Part shown: piece by piece, positions 35,464-46,973 of the stretch
Layout: each line of letters opens with the position of its first letter
Numbering within the stretch: position 1 is the stretch's first letter
Assembly (NCBI RefSeq): GCF_030445035.2
Contig: NC_080698.1
Span: 6,372,038 to 6,436,037, forward strand
From: Dasypus novemcinctus
Taxonomy: Eukaryota; Chordata; Mammalia; Cingulata; Dasypodidae
Direction of reading: 5' to 3'
Length of the DNA: 64,000 nt
Notes under the pieces: model-generated
The model's input: only the letters and a program-made list of their open reading frames with translations
Database searches by the model: none
What the model was told of the DNA's origin: nothing
Program-made: the position numbers and the translations under genes

Positions 35464-35821
35464 TAAGATTTATTTATTTAATCCTGCCCCCCCCCCCCGG
35501 TTGTCTGTTCTCTGTGTCTGTTTTGCTGCGTCTTGTTTCTTTGTCCACTTCTGTTGTCGTCAGCGGCATGGGAAGTGTGGGCGGCGCCATTCCTGGGCAG
35601 GCTGCACTTGTTTCATGCTGGGCGGCTCTCCTTACGGGGCGCACTCCTTGCGCGTGGGGCTCCCCTACCTGGGGGACACCCCTACGTGGCAGGGCACTCC
35701 GTGTGCGCATCGGCACTGCGCATGGGCCAGCTCTACACGGGTCAAGGAGGCCCGGGGTTTGAACCGCGGATCTCCCATGTGGTAGACAGACGCCCTAACC
35801 ACTGGGCCAAGTCCGTTTCCC
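35462..35821 (-). mobile_element. DAS-III-like SINE inside the L1-like element
   Basis: Reverse full copy; the duplication caaggtcattttct is at 35360-35373 and 35822-35835. Between the left duplication and the SINE lie about 90 bases including a (TA)n run, so the tail was extended or a further small insertion occurred. Confidence 0.9.
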
Positions 35822-38790
35822 CAAGGTCATTTTCTAGTTACATCATCAGCTGGTACTTGGTAGTAATCCCTTGGCGCCAGGGAGGCTCATCCCCGGGAGT
35901 CATGTCCCACGTTGGGGGAGAGGCAACACATTTACATGCTGAGTTTGACTTTGAGACTGGCCACATTTGAGCAACATGGAGGCTCTCAGGAGGTAACTCT
36001 TAGGCACCCTGCAGCTCTAGGCCTTGTTCTTATTTCAGGTGCACAGGTTCACAAGCATAGTCATTAGTATCAAGGGCTCATTGTTGGACCTTCCTTCTTT
36101 TTTGGTCTTTGCCCTTGCACTTGGGGGATTGTTGCTGTTCCTTTAGGGACTGTGATAGCGCTCCCATGGCTAGGAACTCAGCACTCCCTCAGTTGTTGTT
36201 TTTAATTGTAACTACTATGAAAATATCCAAACATTTTTATGTACCCTGGATATATGCCCTGTAGAACTCCTTGCCAACCATGTGTCCCCTGTCAATAATA
36301 TCCCACACCAGTATTCTTCCCCTGCCATTGTTGAACCTCTCTGTAATCCAAAACTTCTTCAAAAGTGAAGCCCAATATAGTACCAGGTTCCATTAATAGT
36401 AAAATGGAATATAGTGATGAGTTTAAAGGTTAGATATAGAATACATATTAATTTAGAAAAATTAAGGTAAAAATAAATTGGGGTATCAAAAAATTTAAAA
36501 ATGAAAAAGCTTTGTTTTTGATATTTTGCCTTCCATCACTGCAATAAGTGTTGCCCTGTATGCAAATTGGCAAGGCAACTATTTCCGTCTTTTCCTCAGT
36601 GTCTACGTCCTATCTTTTTCTTTTTTCTTTGTTCCTAATTATTAAGCTTGTCTTCACAAAAGTTTTAGATTACAGTAATTCATATATACAATATACAGTA
36701 CTCCCACATATCCAACATAAAACCCTTTTCCTTTCCACAGCAATAATCTTTTTACATATACTATATTTACTGAAACTGAGGTACAGATATTGAGAAGACA
36801 ATAGCTTTCAAACAAGGTAGCATTCGGGTTGACATTGTGGTTTATATTTTAGACTATACAATTTTCTAAATTTTTAGTTATCTTATGTTCTACATTATGA
36901 TTTACATTTTAGCCTATCAGCCTCTATATATTTTTGGTGTAATTTAACATGTCTTATATCCATCCTTGCGTGCTCTTGTAGAACACTTCTGTTGCCCACA
37001 CAGTTACATTGGTTCCATCTATTCAATACCTCTTTCCCTCTTTCCCTGTCCCCTTAGGGCCCACAGTGACAGTCAATCTTCATTGCTTGAAGGGCCATGT
37101 TCAGAGATACTTGCAACACAGTGTTGAGGGCTTGACATGGTCAACTGCCCTAATGCACTGGGAGCTGCCATTTCTCTCAAGAGATACAATTCCCTCTATT
37201 TGAGAACATCAGTCCTCCCCAGGATGTGGGTATACCTTCACTCTCATTATATCAGTCTCTATCCAATGATGTAACCTACTATGGCAAAATGAGCACTCAC
37301 ATACTCCCTAGGAGCCTGTCCTGCGTCAGATTATCCCCTTTAAGCATCTTAAACAGGTAACCTTCCTTATTTTATTTTTGAAAAAGTTTTCTTAGCATTA
37401 TACTCTCAACCAAATACCTGACAATCTCCTATGTTCGTATGCTGCCCCACCCTCCCCCCAATTTCTTGGGCAATATTACCCATCCTCCCATCCCTAGCCC
37501 CCCTCAAGCCCACAAAGCCCCACCCAAAGGTATTCTTAAAATGATGGTTTCTTCTCCTTGGTGCCTTATGGAAACCCACCCTTTCCACAAGCTTGCCCAA
37601 ACTCCACACCTCTCCTTCCAAGAGTGTTGGGGGTGATTGCCACACCTCACCCAATCTTTAGGTTAGAGTCTTAACCCCCCTAGTACAGTGTTGTGAAGAC
37701 AACATTCCCCCTAACCTTTGGGATACAGACTCAACCCTCTCAGAGCAACAAGCTGACCATGTGGCCTTCCCTGATCTTTGGGGGACAGATCCACCCCTCT
37801 CAGATCTGTGGGGTATTTTCCTTAACTGCCCTAATCCTCGGGGAATGTGCTCCAACCTCCCTGTACCCTGGGGCAGCAAAATGCTCCCAGAACATTGGGC
37901 AGGAACATCCACCCTCTTCAATTGCTGGGGCAAACTCACCCTCTCTGTATACATGGGTGGGGTTCCTCTCTTGGCCCAAAGTGATGTCTTAATTCCATGG
38001 ATCTCAGCTTCCATGGTTTTCCTCTTAAAGCTGTTTCTCCTTCAATCTCTCCTTTCCATGTCCCTTTTAGTTAAAGCTGACAGTGGTTTTGTTTATACAG
38101 CTCTCTCAAAAAGTCTGTTGATTTAGCATGCAGGAAGCAGGGGTCCATGCCATCAGACATTAAGACTTTCCACAAGTCTTTCCGACATAACTGCATCTTC
38201 AATCCTGATTTACAAGTTCCAAGTTTAGTTAAGTCCTCCCATAGGGCACTTTCATCTGGGATCTTGATTTCCAGAGGTTTGGAATTTCCAGAATCAGTTT
38301 CTGTTTTCTTTGTGCCTGACAGTTCAGTCCTCAGCATATCTCTCTCATCTAGCATTTTGCTATAAGCTACAAGCAGAAGCCAAGCCACATTCTCAGGGTT
38401 TACTTTGGAAATTTCTTCAGCTAAATGCCCAGGCTTGCCATTTTCAAATTCTGCCTTCCATACAATGCCACGAGTTAATCTTGCTAAGTTCTCTGCAACT
38501 TTAAAACACGGATTGCCTTTCCTCCAGTTTCCAATAATATTTTCATCACTAACTTCTAAAGCATCATAAAAAGTCTCTTTAGCATCCATCTCACAATTAT
38601 TTCCTTCTAAGTCCTTATCAAAAATAACTTTAGGCTCTTTATTGCTACCAACAGTCTCTGCAAAGCAATTTAGGCCTTTTCCATCAAGCATTTCACAATT
38701 GCTCCAAAAAATACCCCTTACCCATTTTTAAAACTGTTGCAGCATTTCAGAAATTACAAAAACACTCCCCCAGTCCTTGGTACCAAATTC

Positions 38791-39309
38791 TGTATTAGTC
38801 ATCCAAAGGGGTGCTGATGCAAAATACCAGAAGTTGGTTGGTTTTTATAAAGGGTGTTTATTTGGGGTAGGAGCTTACAAATACCAGGCCATAAAGCATA
38901 AGTTACTTCCCTCACCAAAGTCTAATTTCACGTGTTGGAGTGAGATGTCTGCTGACGTCTGCAAGAGTTTAGGCTTCCTGGGTTCCTCCCTTCCAGGGTC
39001 TTGCTTCTCTCTGGGCTCAGGGTTCCTCTCTTCCTGGGGCTTCCTTCTCTTTCCTCTGTGAGCTTACTTCCCTGGGCTCCAGCTTAAGACTTCAGCATCA
39101 AACTCCAACATCAAAAACCCTCCAACTCTGTCCTTTGCCATGTCTTTTATCTGTGAGTCCTCACCGACCAAGGGGTGGGGACTCAATGCCCTAATGACAT
39201 GGCCCTTTCAAAGCCCTAATCATAACTTAATCATGCCCAGATATAGACTGGATTACAAACATAATCCAATAGCTATTTCTGGAATTCATAACCGTATCAA
39301 ACTGCTACA
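38791..39309 (-). repeat. 5' LTR of the ERVL-type provirus
   Basis: 519 bases, aligned by eye with 33406-33941 over nearly the whole length. The primer site follows directly on the inner side. Confidence 0.82.
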
Positions 39310-39863
39310 CTCAGTTTCAAAGCCAATGGGCAAGAGTACCTGTCTCACTTTCTGAAGCCTCAGCAAAAGTCTGAAATCTCATTGGCTCTTATTGGATCAT
39401 GTGTCTGTCCCTGGACAGATCATTGCTGCTGGAGGAATGGGGTGCTCTGATTGGCCTGTGTGAGTCACATGACCCCCCTAGAAACTGGCATGGAGTCAGC
39501 CCCATCGGAACCATGGGAATCCCGAGGTAGAGGGTGTGGTGGCTGGATCCCAAATGGAAAGATCTGTTTCCCCAGAATGGGGGGTAGATGCGGGGCAGTA
39601 GAATCCTACAAAACAGTGCAGAGTTGCACAAGGGTCCCTTTTCTTTTTCCCCCACCTCCCTTTCCATTATGTTGTCCCTGTTAGGTTTGCAACTCTTTAG
39701 CTTCTGGTATCTTCCATCGGGTAGTGTTGAATATTCTCTGAAGAGAGTTAACCATTTTTGTTTTTTCAAAACTCCAGCTATACGTATTTTGTGTGTGTGT
39801 TGTGGTAAGGTAGATAGATAGTATTTCTCAAGTTTCTTTGAAGCAACTATAAAAGTCATTGAG

Positions 39864-40276
39864 GGAAGTGGATTTGGCTGAACTGAACCGCCTACCACAT
39901 GGGAGGTCCAGGGTTCAAACCCCAGGCCTCCTGACCCGTGTGGTGAGCTAGCCCATGCTCAGTGCTGATGTGCACAAGGAGTGCCGTGCCGCCCAGGGGT
40001 GTCCCCCGCATAGGGGAACCCCACGCACAAGGAGTGCGCCCCGTAAGGAGAGCTGCCCAGCGCAAAGAAAGTACAGCCTGCCTAGGAGTGGCACCACATG
40101 CAAGGAGAGCTGACACAGCAAGATGACGCAACAGAAAGAGACACAGATTCCCAGTGCTGCTGACAAGAATATAGGTGGACACAGAACACACAGCGAATGG
40201 ACACAGAAAGCAGACAACTGGGGGGCAGGGGCAGGGAAGGGGAGAGAAATAAAAATAAAATTAATAAAGCTTTAAA
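39864..40276 (+). mobile_element. DAS-III-like SINE
   Basis: Full copy with a perfect 13-bp duplication aaaagtcattgag (39851-39863; 40278-40290). Confidence 0.93.
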
Positions 40277-40299
40277 AAAAAGTCATTGAGGTTGGGACC

Positions 40300-40393
40300 A
40301 GAAGTGAATTTGAATTTGAATCCTGGGCTACCCCCTTTTCAGCTGTGTGACAGCTTTTCTTTGCTGCCATTTGAGGAAAGGAGATAGTAATAT
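40300..40393 (+). mobile_element. Possible MIR remnant
   Basis: 'tgaatcctgggctaccccc...cagctgtgtgaca' resembles the MIR core. Confidence 0.4.
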
Positions 40394-41026
40394 ATATCTC
40401 GCAAAACTGGCTTTTAAACTTGAGGTACCACAGAATCACCTAGAGGGCTTGTGAAAATAGAGATTATGGGCCTGTATTAGTCAGGGTTTGCTATGGAAAC
40501 AGAACTGATGATACAGAACTGTATCTTTATACATATTGATGTACATTTTTATGAGTTTTAAAAATAGGAATAGTTTCATGTGACTTTGGAGATAGGAAAA
40601 CCCAAATTTCATAGGCGAGACCAATGAAGGTTTTCAGTGAATTCCTCAGGAGAAGCTGGCTGGGTGAAGTAGAGATGGAAATTCTCCCTTCTGAATGCTA
40701 AAATCGTCACTTCTCCTTTTAAGGCCTTCATCTTATGGGAGAATTCTCTTTGTTGAAGCAAACTCCTCAGTTGATTGTAGGTGGAGTCAGCCATAGATGC
40801 AATCAATTGACTGATCACTTAAGTCTACGAAACACCCACAATAACTATCAGGCCAGGGCTTGCTTGACCAAACAGCTGGACACCAGACCTGGCCAAGGGG
40901 ACACATGAACTTAACCAACTCAGGACCCCCACCCCTGGAGTTCCTGGCAGGGGTGGGTCCCAGAATTTGCATTTCTTACAAGTTCCCAGATGATGCCGGG
41001 GAACCCCTCTTTGAGAGCCCCTGGGG
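40394..41026 (-). mobile_element. MER5-type hAT element split by an LTR
   Basis: The left part 'ttaaacttgaggtaccacagaatcacctagagggcttgtgaaaat' and the right part 'ggtgggtcccagaatttgcatttcttacaagttcccagatgatgcc' are two halves of one MER5-like element. The LTR at 40473-40922 separates them. Confidence 0.65.
40473..40922 (-). mobile_element. Solo LTR, ERVL-like
   Basis: On the - strand it runs TGAGTTGGTTAAG ... CTGACTAATACA, 450 bases, with imperfect 5-bp flanks gggcc / ggacc. A fossil solo LTR with no internal part. The family call is from its ends only. Confidence 0.6.
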
Positions 41027-41283
41027 TAGAGATGAAAGCGCTGTGTCCTGGTGGGTGGCCAGGCACAGTTGTGACGGTGAGTGATGTTAGCATCTGCATG
41101 GCTCTTGTGAGGACAGGAGCTACTCCGTGGCTCATCACACAGCAGCGTTGTCCTTGGGGAGACGACATATTCCTGCACGGAATATCCCTTCCTGAGAAGT
41201 TCCTTGTTAGCCTCCTGAGTGGCGGGGAAGTGGCTGGATCACCTCCTTGCTGGGTTTAATTGTCTTCTCTCTTTCCTCCGCAG

Positions 41284-41346
41284 TACTCTGGCTTCCAGCA
41301 GTCTGCTGACAGGTGTTTTCTGTGTGGCCATCTGATAATGGATATG
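41284..41346 (+). CDS. LIMD1: LIMD1 coding exon 4 (start of LIM2)
   Basis: Exactly 21 codons, YSGFQQSADRCFLCGHLIMD plus M, in frame at both ends. It joins LIM1 to LIM2 and supplies the first Cys-x2-Cys pair of LIM2 (CFLC). The acceptor is 'ccgcag' and the donor gtgagt at 41347. The short linker between the last ligand of LIM1 and the first of LIM2 keeps the domains in close tandem, as is usual for this family. The sequence shows no oddity. Confidence 0.96.
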
Positions 41347-41794
41347 GTGAGTAGAGCCAGCCGAACAAGACAAAAGCATAACAGGAGAGGGATGCATTCC
41401 AGTGAAGAAATTAAGGACGGAGAACAGTGTTTCTTATCTTCATTTGGTTTTATTGAAAGGAGACCCCTGTGCGTGCCGCTCGTTGGCCCTTAGCGGAGCC
41501 CACGTTGTTGGCCTTTATCACGTTGGCATCTTGCCTCTCCAGACTGCCTGATGTCGTGTTTCTGATAATGCGCCGCCTCCTTTGGTCTGTTTGGATCATG
41601 CGACCTCCTCTCTGATTTCTCTGTGATCCTGGTAGGGTTCCAAGTGAGATGCCAAATGGAGCCAGTTTTTACTGCAGAAATCTCAGCTACCCTGGAGTCA
41701 GGGGCCAGACTCAGAGCACAGTTGTTCTGCCCCTGCCCTCCCCTCCCGCTGTGTTGCCTGGCTCAAGCCAGTCCTCAGATGAGTCTCTAGGGGA

Positions 41795-41990
41795 GGGACT
41801 CTTGACCTTTTTGTTTCACGGACCCCTTTGCCAGTCAGGTAAAAACCATGGACTCTTTACTAAGTTCACACTATGCTGTGTATTATTTAATAAGTATATC
41901 ACACCCGCACCAACACATCCCCAGAAGAATAATGTATTTTTGAATTTCAATTCACGCTCACAGACCCCTGACTAAGAACCCTTGCTCTAG
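41795..41990 (+). mobile_element. Possible hAT-like short DNA transposon
   Basis: 'ttcacggacccctttgccagtcaggtaaaaaccatgga' at one end and 'acagacccctgactaagaaccc' at the other look like paired ends of an old mammalian element. Confidence 0.4.
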
Positions 41991-42329
41991 GGCCTGTCAT
42001 TTAGTTCTGAAACAGAGGAACAAGGAGCTGGTTTTATACATTCCATTCTCACTTAGCCACTTGCTCTCTGAGGTCATCTCGGGCCCCAGTATCTTTATGT
42101 CTTCAATAGAGAGCGTTTTCCTTCCTGGCCTCCTTATGTGTTTGTGAAGTTAATGAATATAGAGTTGTATCCTGATTTAGGAATCACATGGTTACATCAG
42201 AGACTGGCTTTTAAGAATGCCTTCAATATACTGGTCAACAAAATTATTATATGACATTCTTTTTTTTTTTAATGAATTAATTCCCTTTCTAAGCTGACCA
42301 GTTTCTTCCCTTCTCCCCATTAGATGCTA

Positions 42330-42800
42330 TTTAAATCCTTGCAAATTTTTTCCTTTTACCTTTTTATCGAGAAATGACTGGGTGGATTTTTTACCTATGC
42401 ACATAACCATGTAACCACCACTCAGATCAAGGGGTAGAACATTTCCCACACCCTGGAGAGTTCCTTCTTGCCTGACCTCTCTCGCCACAGATGCGTTGGC
42501 TGGCGTTGGAGCTCCATCATCATACTCTGGAGCAGTGTGGGCTCTTTGGTGTCTTTTCTCTGAGTTAAGTTTTTGAGAATTCATCCATGTTGTAATCTTA
42601 TCAGGAGTACATTTCTTGTCATAGCTAAGCAAAATCCCATTGTGTGGCTATACCACAGTTTACTTATCCAGTGCTGATGGGGATTTGGTTGGTTTCCAGT
42701 TGAGGGCTGGTATGAATAAGTTGCTGTGAACGTTCTTGTGCATTTCTTTGGTGGACAGAAACACTCATTTCTGTTGGTTATTTTCTAACATTTATAAAAC
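42330..42800 (-). mobile_element. L1M 3' UTR fragment
   Basis: 'tgtaaccaccactcagatcaaggggtagaacatttcc' and 'agcaaaatcccattgtgtggctataccac' (+ strand) are classic antisense L1M 3' sequence. Confidence 0.7.
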
Positions 42801-43154
42801 AACAGTGACCCATGGCCCTGCTTCTTCGTGAAGAGGACTTGTTGCTGTCTAGTCTTGGCCAGCTCACAGCAAAGCTTGGCTCATGAGCAGAGCTGTGTCC
42901 TCGTTAGTAGCCGTGGCCTCCCCTGGAGCGTGGCTGTCCTCCACTCGCACAGCAGGAAGCGGGCAGGAGCCATGCCACTCACCACCACCTTGGCTGAGCA
43001 CCTGCCAGACTCCCTGGAGCTCCGTTTCTTTAGCAGAATTTGTTCTTGTTTTGAGAGTCCTTCTCACAGACCACTGCACGTGAGGTCCCAAACTTGATGA
43101 GCATGATTATACTCTATTCTTTGTTCCGGATGTCCTAAGACTTCTTTGGGCTTC

Positions 43155-43560
43155 TGTGTGTTTCATTTATCTGTTCCTGCCTGACAAACCACCCCAGAAC
43201 TTAGTGGTTTAAAACAACAGTGATTTATCATTTATCACGATTACGTGGGTCAGGAATTAGGCCAGGGCTCAGCGGGGCAGTTGTCCTGCTCCCCGTGGCC
43301 TTGGCAGGGGTGGCCTACTCGGCTGCGCTCAGCTGGTGGCACACTTGAACTGGAATGTCCCAGAGGTCCTCTCACTGTCGGGCCCCTCTCCCCATGGCCT
43401 CCAGTCATTCAGGGGTCTAGCCTGGACTTCCTTCACCAAGAGAGAGGTCATGGAAACTACCAGTCTTCTTGAGTCCTGCTCTCAGAAGTCTCACATCATT
43501 TCCTCCTCGTTCCACTGACATAGAAGGCCACAAGGCCAACTCAGTTTCAAGGGAAGGGGA
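43155..43560 (-). mobile_element. MLT1-like LTR fragment
   Basis: 'ttagtggtttaaaacaacagtgatttatca' and 'tgggtcaggaattaggccagggctcagcggggcag' match the MaLR LTR pattern in antisense. Confidence 0.6.
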
Positions 43561-45498
43561 CCTCTGTGCAGATCAGTGTGTGTGTGCAGGGAGGGCAGGA
43601 CTTGCTGGGAGCCCGTGTTTCACAGCTCTTCTCTAAGACTTGAAAACTTTTAGAAAATGTCTGTCTGGAAGTGACATCCTGTTTTAAAGACAGGAATTTT
43701 AATAATGCAGAGAAAGATACCGTCAGATACCGCACTTGGCTCTGCAGAAGCCCCGACTGACCAGCTCTCTCTAAATTGTCCTTGTGTGTTCACTTTGCTA
43801 ATGGAGCAGCTATTAGAGCTGGAGTTTTCCAGCTCTAGGTTGGAACTGGACATTTTCCCATATTAAAAAACTGACTACAGCTACTAGTCAGAATGCAGCA
43901 AAGTGGCCTCTTGGTTCCCCTTGCCGTAGGCACAGTGGAGGGTCAGTGAACGTTCAGGGCCTCTTTCTGGCAAGAAGGGCATCGGCGGGGGAAGGGCGCC
44001 TGCATTCCGAGGTGCAGGTGAGCAGATGCGCTCGGGAAGGCCGGCCGCGTCTCCCCGTGTTGGCAGCTTACTGCAAAGAGGAGGGGCCTCGAAGGCTGCC
44101 GCAACCCCCAGGGAACAAGGACGCTTGACAGCCGAGCCAGGTCACTGCCGTTTTCGGGGAGCTAGGAGAGCAGAGTCCTCCTCCCGCCTCCTCGGGGGGG
44201 TGCAGGGTGCGATCAGCCCCCCGGCAACACCCGGCCAGCAGAGGTGCCAGCAGCAGGGAACTGCCCCACGGCTCTCCCAGCATCTGGCGAGTGTCCTCCT
44301 TGTTGGAGGGACTCCTTGTGGCCCCGTGCGGGCGCCGATGCCCCTGCCTCCTCTTCGTAGACGGGCGTTTGGGCACGTCCTTGTCGTGCTGGCTGTGGCG
44401 CCGTTGTCTGCACCGAGGTGCCTGGCACAGGTTGTGGCTCGGGTGGCTCTCCTCTTGAGCCAGTGCAGATGCTTTCACCTGCAGGTCATAGAAACCCTGC
44501 TTGTCGTCCTGGGAACCTCTCGTTCTCCACCCTCGTGCGCATCTGGATCACCCGGGGGCTGGTTAAACGCCGAGTCCACAGGCCGGGGAGCCTGAGCACG
44601 TGCATTTCCGTCACGCTCCCAGGCTGCAGGTGGGGGCTGCGGTTTGAGAACCAGCTGCTTCAGGAGGGAAATATTTTCTCTGGCTTTACCAGAGTTTGGA
44701 GGTAGCCGGTTCCACGGTGCGTGAACTCAGCTGCCGACTGAGATCACCAAGGGCGTTCTTTCTGTCCCTCCGCTCTGCCACCCTCCGTGTCTCGGCTCTA
44801 CTCCAGTTTCGGGATGGCTGCAGCAGTTCCGGGGGTCACATCCAGATCAGCGACGCTGAGAGGAGGGAGGTTTGTGGGCCTTTCTCTTCATTGTGTAGGA
44901 AAACAATCACACAGAGGCTTTGCATCACTTGGATTTGAAATTACACAGGGGCTGGGTTGTGCCTTCTAGGTGATAATGCTACCGAGTCGAGGCTGGGCAG
45001 GAGGCACCCAGGAGGCAGGTGTTTAGAGTTGTGTGCCTCTCCCCCCACCAGCTCTGCCATTTCCACGAGGAATTTCATCTCATTTTTCCATGTCCTTGCT
45101 GCTTCTTCCCAAATCTGGTAGTGATCCATTGTGGTCCTGCTTTGCGTTATTTGCTGCCTCTTCTTAATGGGTTTGGGCTCTGGGAGTGACCCCAGCCCAC
45201 CATAGCTCAGCTTTTTTAAAGGAAGGAACCAAAGCAGAACTTCCTGCCCTGAAAGAGGGATTGGCAGGGAGCCCTCTAGATTCCCTCCCGCCCTCGGGAC
45301 CCTGTGAGAGGTTTCTCACGTGGGGGAGAAGGGTCCCTATTTGCTCTTCCTGTTTACGCATCCAGATGGATGGGTCTTTGCCACCCCGTGAGGCGAGGAT
45401 CCCGTGCGCGTGGCTGCTCACGTGGCCCGGGCCCTGCCACGTGCCTTCGCACCCGGGGATCCCTGCTGAGCCCCGGCCTCTCGACTTTTTGCCTCCAG

Positions 45499-45629
45499 AT
45501 CTTGCAGGCCCTGGGGAAGTCCTACCACCCTGGCTGCTTCCGCTGCGTCATCTGTAACGAGTGCTTGGACGGCGTGCCCTTCACCGTGGACTCGGAGAAC
45601 AAGATCTACTGCGTGCGGGATTACCACAA
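45499..45629 (+). CDS. LIMD1: LIMD1 coding exon 5 (rest of LIM2)
   Basis: This exon encodes [20 protein letters not shown] and continues to ...YCVRDYHK, with the final lysine codon split (AA here, G in exon 6). It holds His-x2-Cys (HPGC), Cys-x2-Cys (CVIC) and the closing Cys-x2-Asp (CVRD) of LIM2, all intact. The acceptor is 'gcctccag' and the donor gtaagg at 45630. LIM2 and LIM3 are the segment through which Ajuba-family proteins contact several partners; the precise partner cannot be read from the sequence. Confidence 0.96.
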
Positions 45630-46100
45630 GTAAGGCAGCCCCGCGGGCAGCGCCCCTTGAGCGCAGCAGGCACAAGCTGCCCGCGCCGCCGGCCACAGGC
45701 GGGCGAGGGCCCCATCGTTTGGAGGGTGCAGCAGGGGCCTCGGGAGGTTGAGCAGTGACAGTGCACACAGGGCCTGGCTCTAGAACCCCATTTAGAGGCA
45801 AAACAGAAACCAAGCCCCAGGCCCGGCTTCCCCGCCTCCTGCGGGCTCTGATTGGACCTTGCCTGGAGGAGCCAACACAGGCCGGTCTCTGCCTTCAGCA
45901 GAGTTGGGGGGAGCCAGACGCTGTAACCGGGAACAAATCCAGAGCAATTCTGAAGGCCGGCGCAGAGAGGGAGCCAGGCCCAGTGGTGAGGGGAGGGCTG
46001 GAGGAATGCGGGGGGAGCGTGGGCGGAGGCCGGGGCCGGGGGCTGCCTCCCAGAGACACCCCCACAGGCAGGTCCCTGCTTCTCTGCTTCCTCCCTCCAG
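45630..46100 (+). other. LIMD1: LIMD1 intron 5
   Basis: A 471-base GC-rich intron with donor gtaagg and acceptor 'ctccctccag'. I see no repeat or gene in it. Confidence 0.85.
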
Positions 46101-46152
46101 GGTCTTGGCCCCCAAGTGTGCAGCCTGTGGGCTCCCCATCCTTCCCCCGGAG
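46101..46152 (+). CDS. LIMD1: LIMD1 coding exon 6 (start of LIM3)
   Basis: This 52-base exon completes the split lysine codon and encodes VLAPKCAACGLPILPPE. It provides the first Cys-x2-Cys of LIM3 (CAAC). The acceptor is 'ctccctccag' and the donor gtaagt at 46153. The exon ends on a codon boundary. It is very small and would be missed by length-based exon finders, but the frame from exon 5 to exon 7 requires it. Confidence 0.96.
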
Positions 46153-46904
46153 GTAAGTTGCTTTCCCACACCTGCTCCTGGCATCCTCTAAGACTCGAGG
46201 ATCTCCCTGGGGTCATTGATAAGCTCGTTGTCCTTCCTTACACCTTTTAAAGATCCTTCCAGAATCTTACCCCTGAGATAAATCCTCACCAAGCAGGTCC
46301 TTTCTCTTGGCTGACTGCCCCGGACCAGTGCCCACCTTGTACCCTCTTTGTCCCTGTGGTCAAACTCTCCTCTTGAGTTGCTAGGTGAGAAGATGAGCTG
46401 GAGAGCTTGTGTTTTGTTTTTGTTTTTTTACTTTATTTTAATTTTTATTGAAGTATATTATTCATACATGTATACACATAAACAATAAGTATAGTAAAGA
46501 TTGTGAACTTACAAAATAAACATACAGGGTCTCATACGTCACCCCTCCACCAACTCTTTGCATTGGTGTGAAACATTTGTTACAAACTGTGCAAGCATCG
46601 TCACAATGTTACTGCCAACTATATTCCTTATCTTACATTTGGTGCTTTGGTTGTTTTAAAAATAAATGCCCTCATAGGCTTCTGGGTTTTCCCTGTTCTC
46701 TGACATTCCAAAAGTTAGAACTAGTGTCACTTCCCCTTCCTGTTCCATCAGCTAAATTGGCTCTTTCTCCGACAAGGGTTGGGGTCCCCTGCTGAGTTAC
46801 CCTCTTCTAAGGCTCCATCCCTGCTCCCTGACCATCCCGCCCCCACCCCTCGCCCGTGGAGCCCCTGACCGGCCCTCTGTGCTGTTGCTTTCCTCTGGCC
46901 CCAG
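46153..46904 (+). other. LIMD1: LIMD1 intron 6
   Basis: A 752-base intron. An antisense L1 3'-end fragment occupies about 46425-46665. The rest shows nothing I recognise. The acceptor is 'tcctctggccccag'. Confidence 0.85.
46425..46665 (-). mobile_element. L1 3'-end fragment
   Basis: 'tttttattgaagtatattattcatacatgtatac' and following words match antisense L1 3' sequence, within LIMD1 intron 6. Confidence 0.55.
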
Positions 46905-46973
46905 GGCTCTGATGAGACGGTCCGCGTCGTCTCCATGGACAGAGACTTCCACGTGGAGTGTTACCACTGCGAG
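46905..46973 (+). CDS. LIMD1: LIMD1 coding exon 7 (middle of LIM3)
   Basis: Exactly 23 codons, GSDETVRVVSMDRDFHVECY then HCE. It supplies His-x2-Cys (HVEC) and the next Cys (YHC) of LIM3. The acceptor is 'ggccccag' and the donor gtaggt at 46974. As I recall the human exon it differs by conservative changes only (I to V, Y to F). Confidence 0.96.

Larger units (their letters stand above)
34262..36440 (-). mobile_element. Long L1-like non-coding element inside the provirus
   Basis: Its 3' end (- strand) matches those at 12720 and 15619, and its body matches 59739-61371 ('gagcctccatgttgctcaaatgtggcc', 'gggacatgactcccggggatgagcctccc' on the - strand). No reading frame of note. A SINE and a TA run interrupt it at 35374-35821. 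The upper boundary is uncertain. Confidence 0.65.
33406..39309 (-). mobile_element. ERVL/MaLR-type provirus with two LTRs
   Basis: Two related LTRs bracket about 4.8 kb. The 5' LTR (- strand) is 38791-39309 and the 3' LTR 33406-33941; each starts TGT(A/C)GCAG or TGTAGCAG and ends AATACA. A 5-bp duplication, ctcag, flanks the whole (33401-33405, 39310-39314). A tRNA-Leu-like primer site (TGGTACCAAGGACTGG) lies at 38770-38785. A gag-like open stretch of about 200 codons remains at 38071-38691; I see no pol or env. An L1-like element and a SINE are inserted. By eye the LTRs differ at roughly one position in ten, suggesting tens of millions of years. It is clearly broken, with many breaks. Confidence 0.8.
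31511..41283 (+). other. LIMD1: LIMD1 intron 3 (9.8 kb)
   Basis: Most of this intron is retroelement sequence: a SINE at 31573, L2-like sequence near 32.8-33.1 kb, the ERVL-type provirus 33406-39309, a SINE at 39864, and a MER5-type element split by an LTR at 40394-41026. In 31985-32780 the sequence is GC-rich with no recognised feature. In 39315-39850 and 41030-41280 I see nothing I can name. The acceptor is 'tttcctccgcag' at 41283. Confidence 0.85.
41347..45498 (+). other. LIMD1: LIMD1 intron 4 (4.15 kb)
   Basis: The intron contains a possible short DNA-transposon remnant (about 41795-41990), an antisense L1M 3' UTR fragment (42330-42800) and an antisense MLT1-like LTR fragment (43155-43560). 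I see no gene in 43561-45498. The acceptor 'tttttgcctccag' precedes exon 5. Confidence 0.85.

Noticed and set aside
38071-38691. 206-codon open frame on the - strand considered as a host gene
   Set aside because: It lies directly inside the ERVL-type provirus, on its coding strand near the 5' LTR, so it is best read as a gag-like remnant of that fossil.
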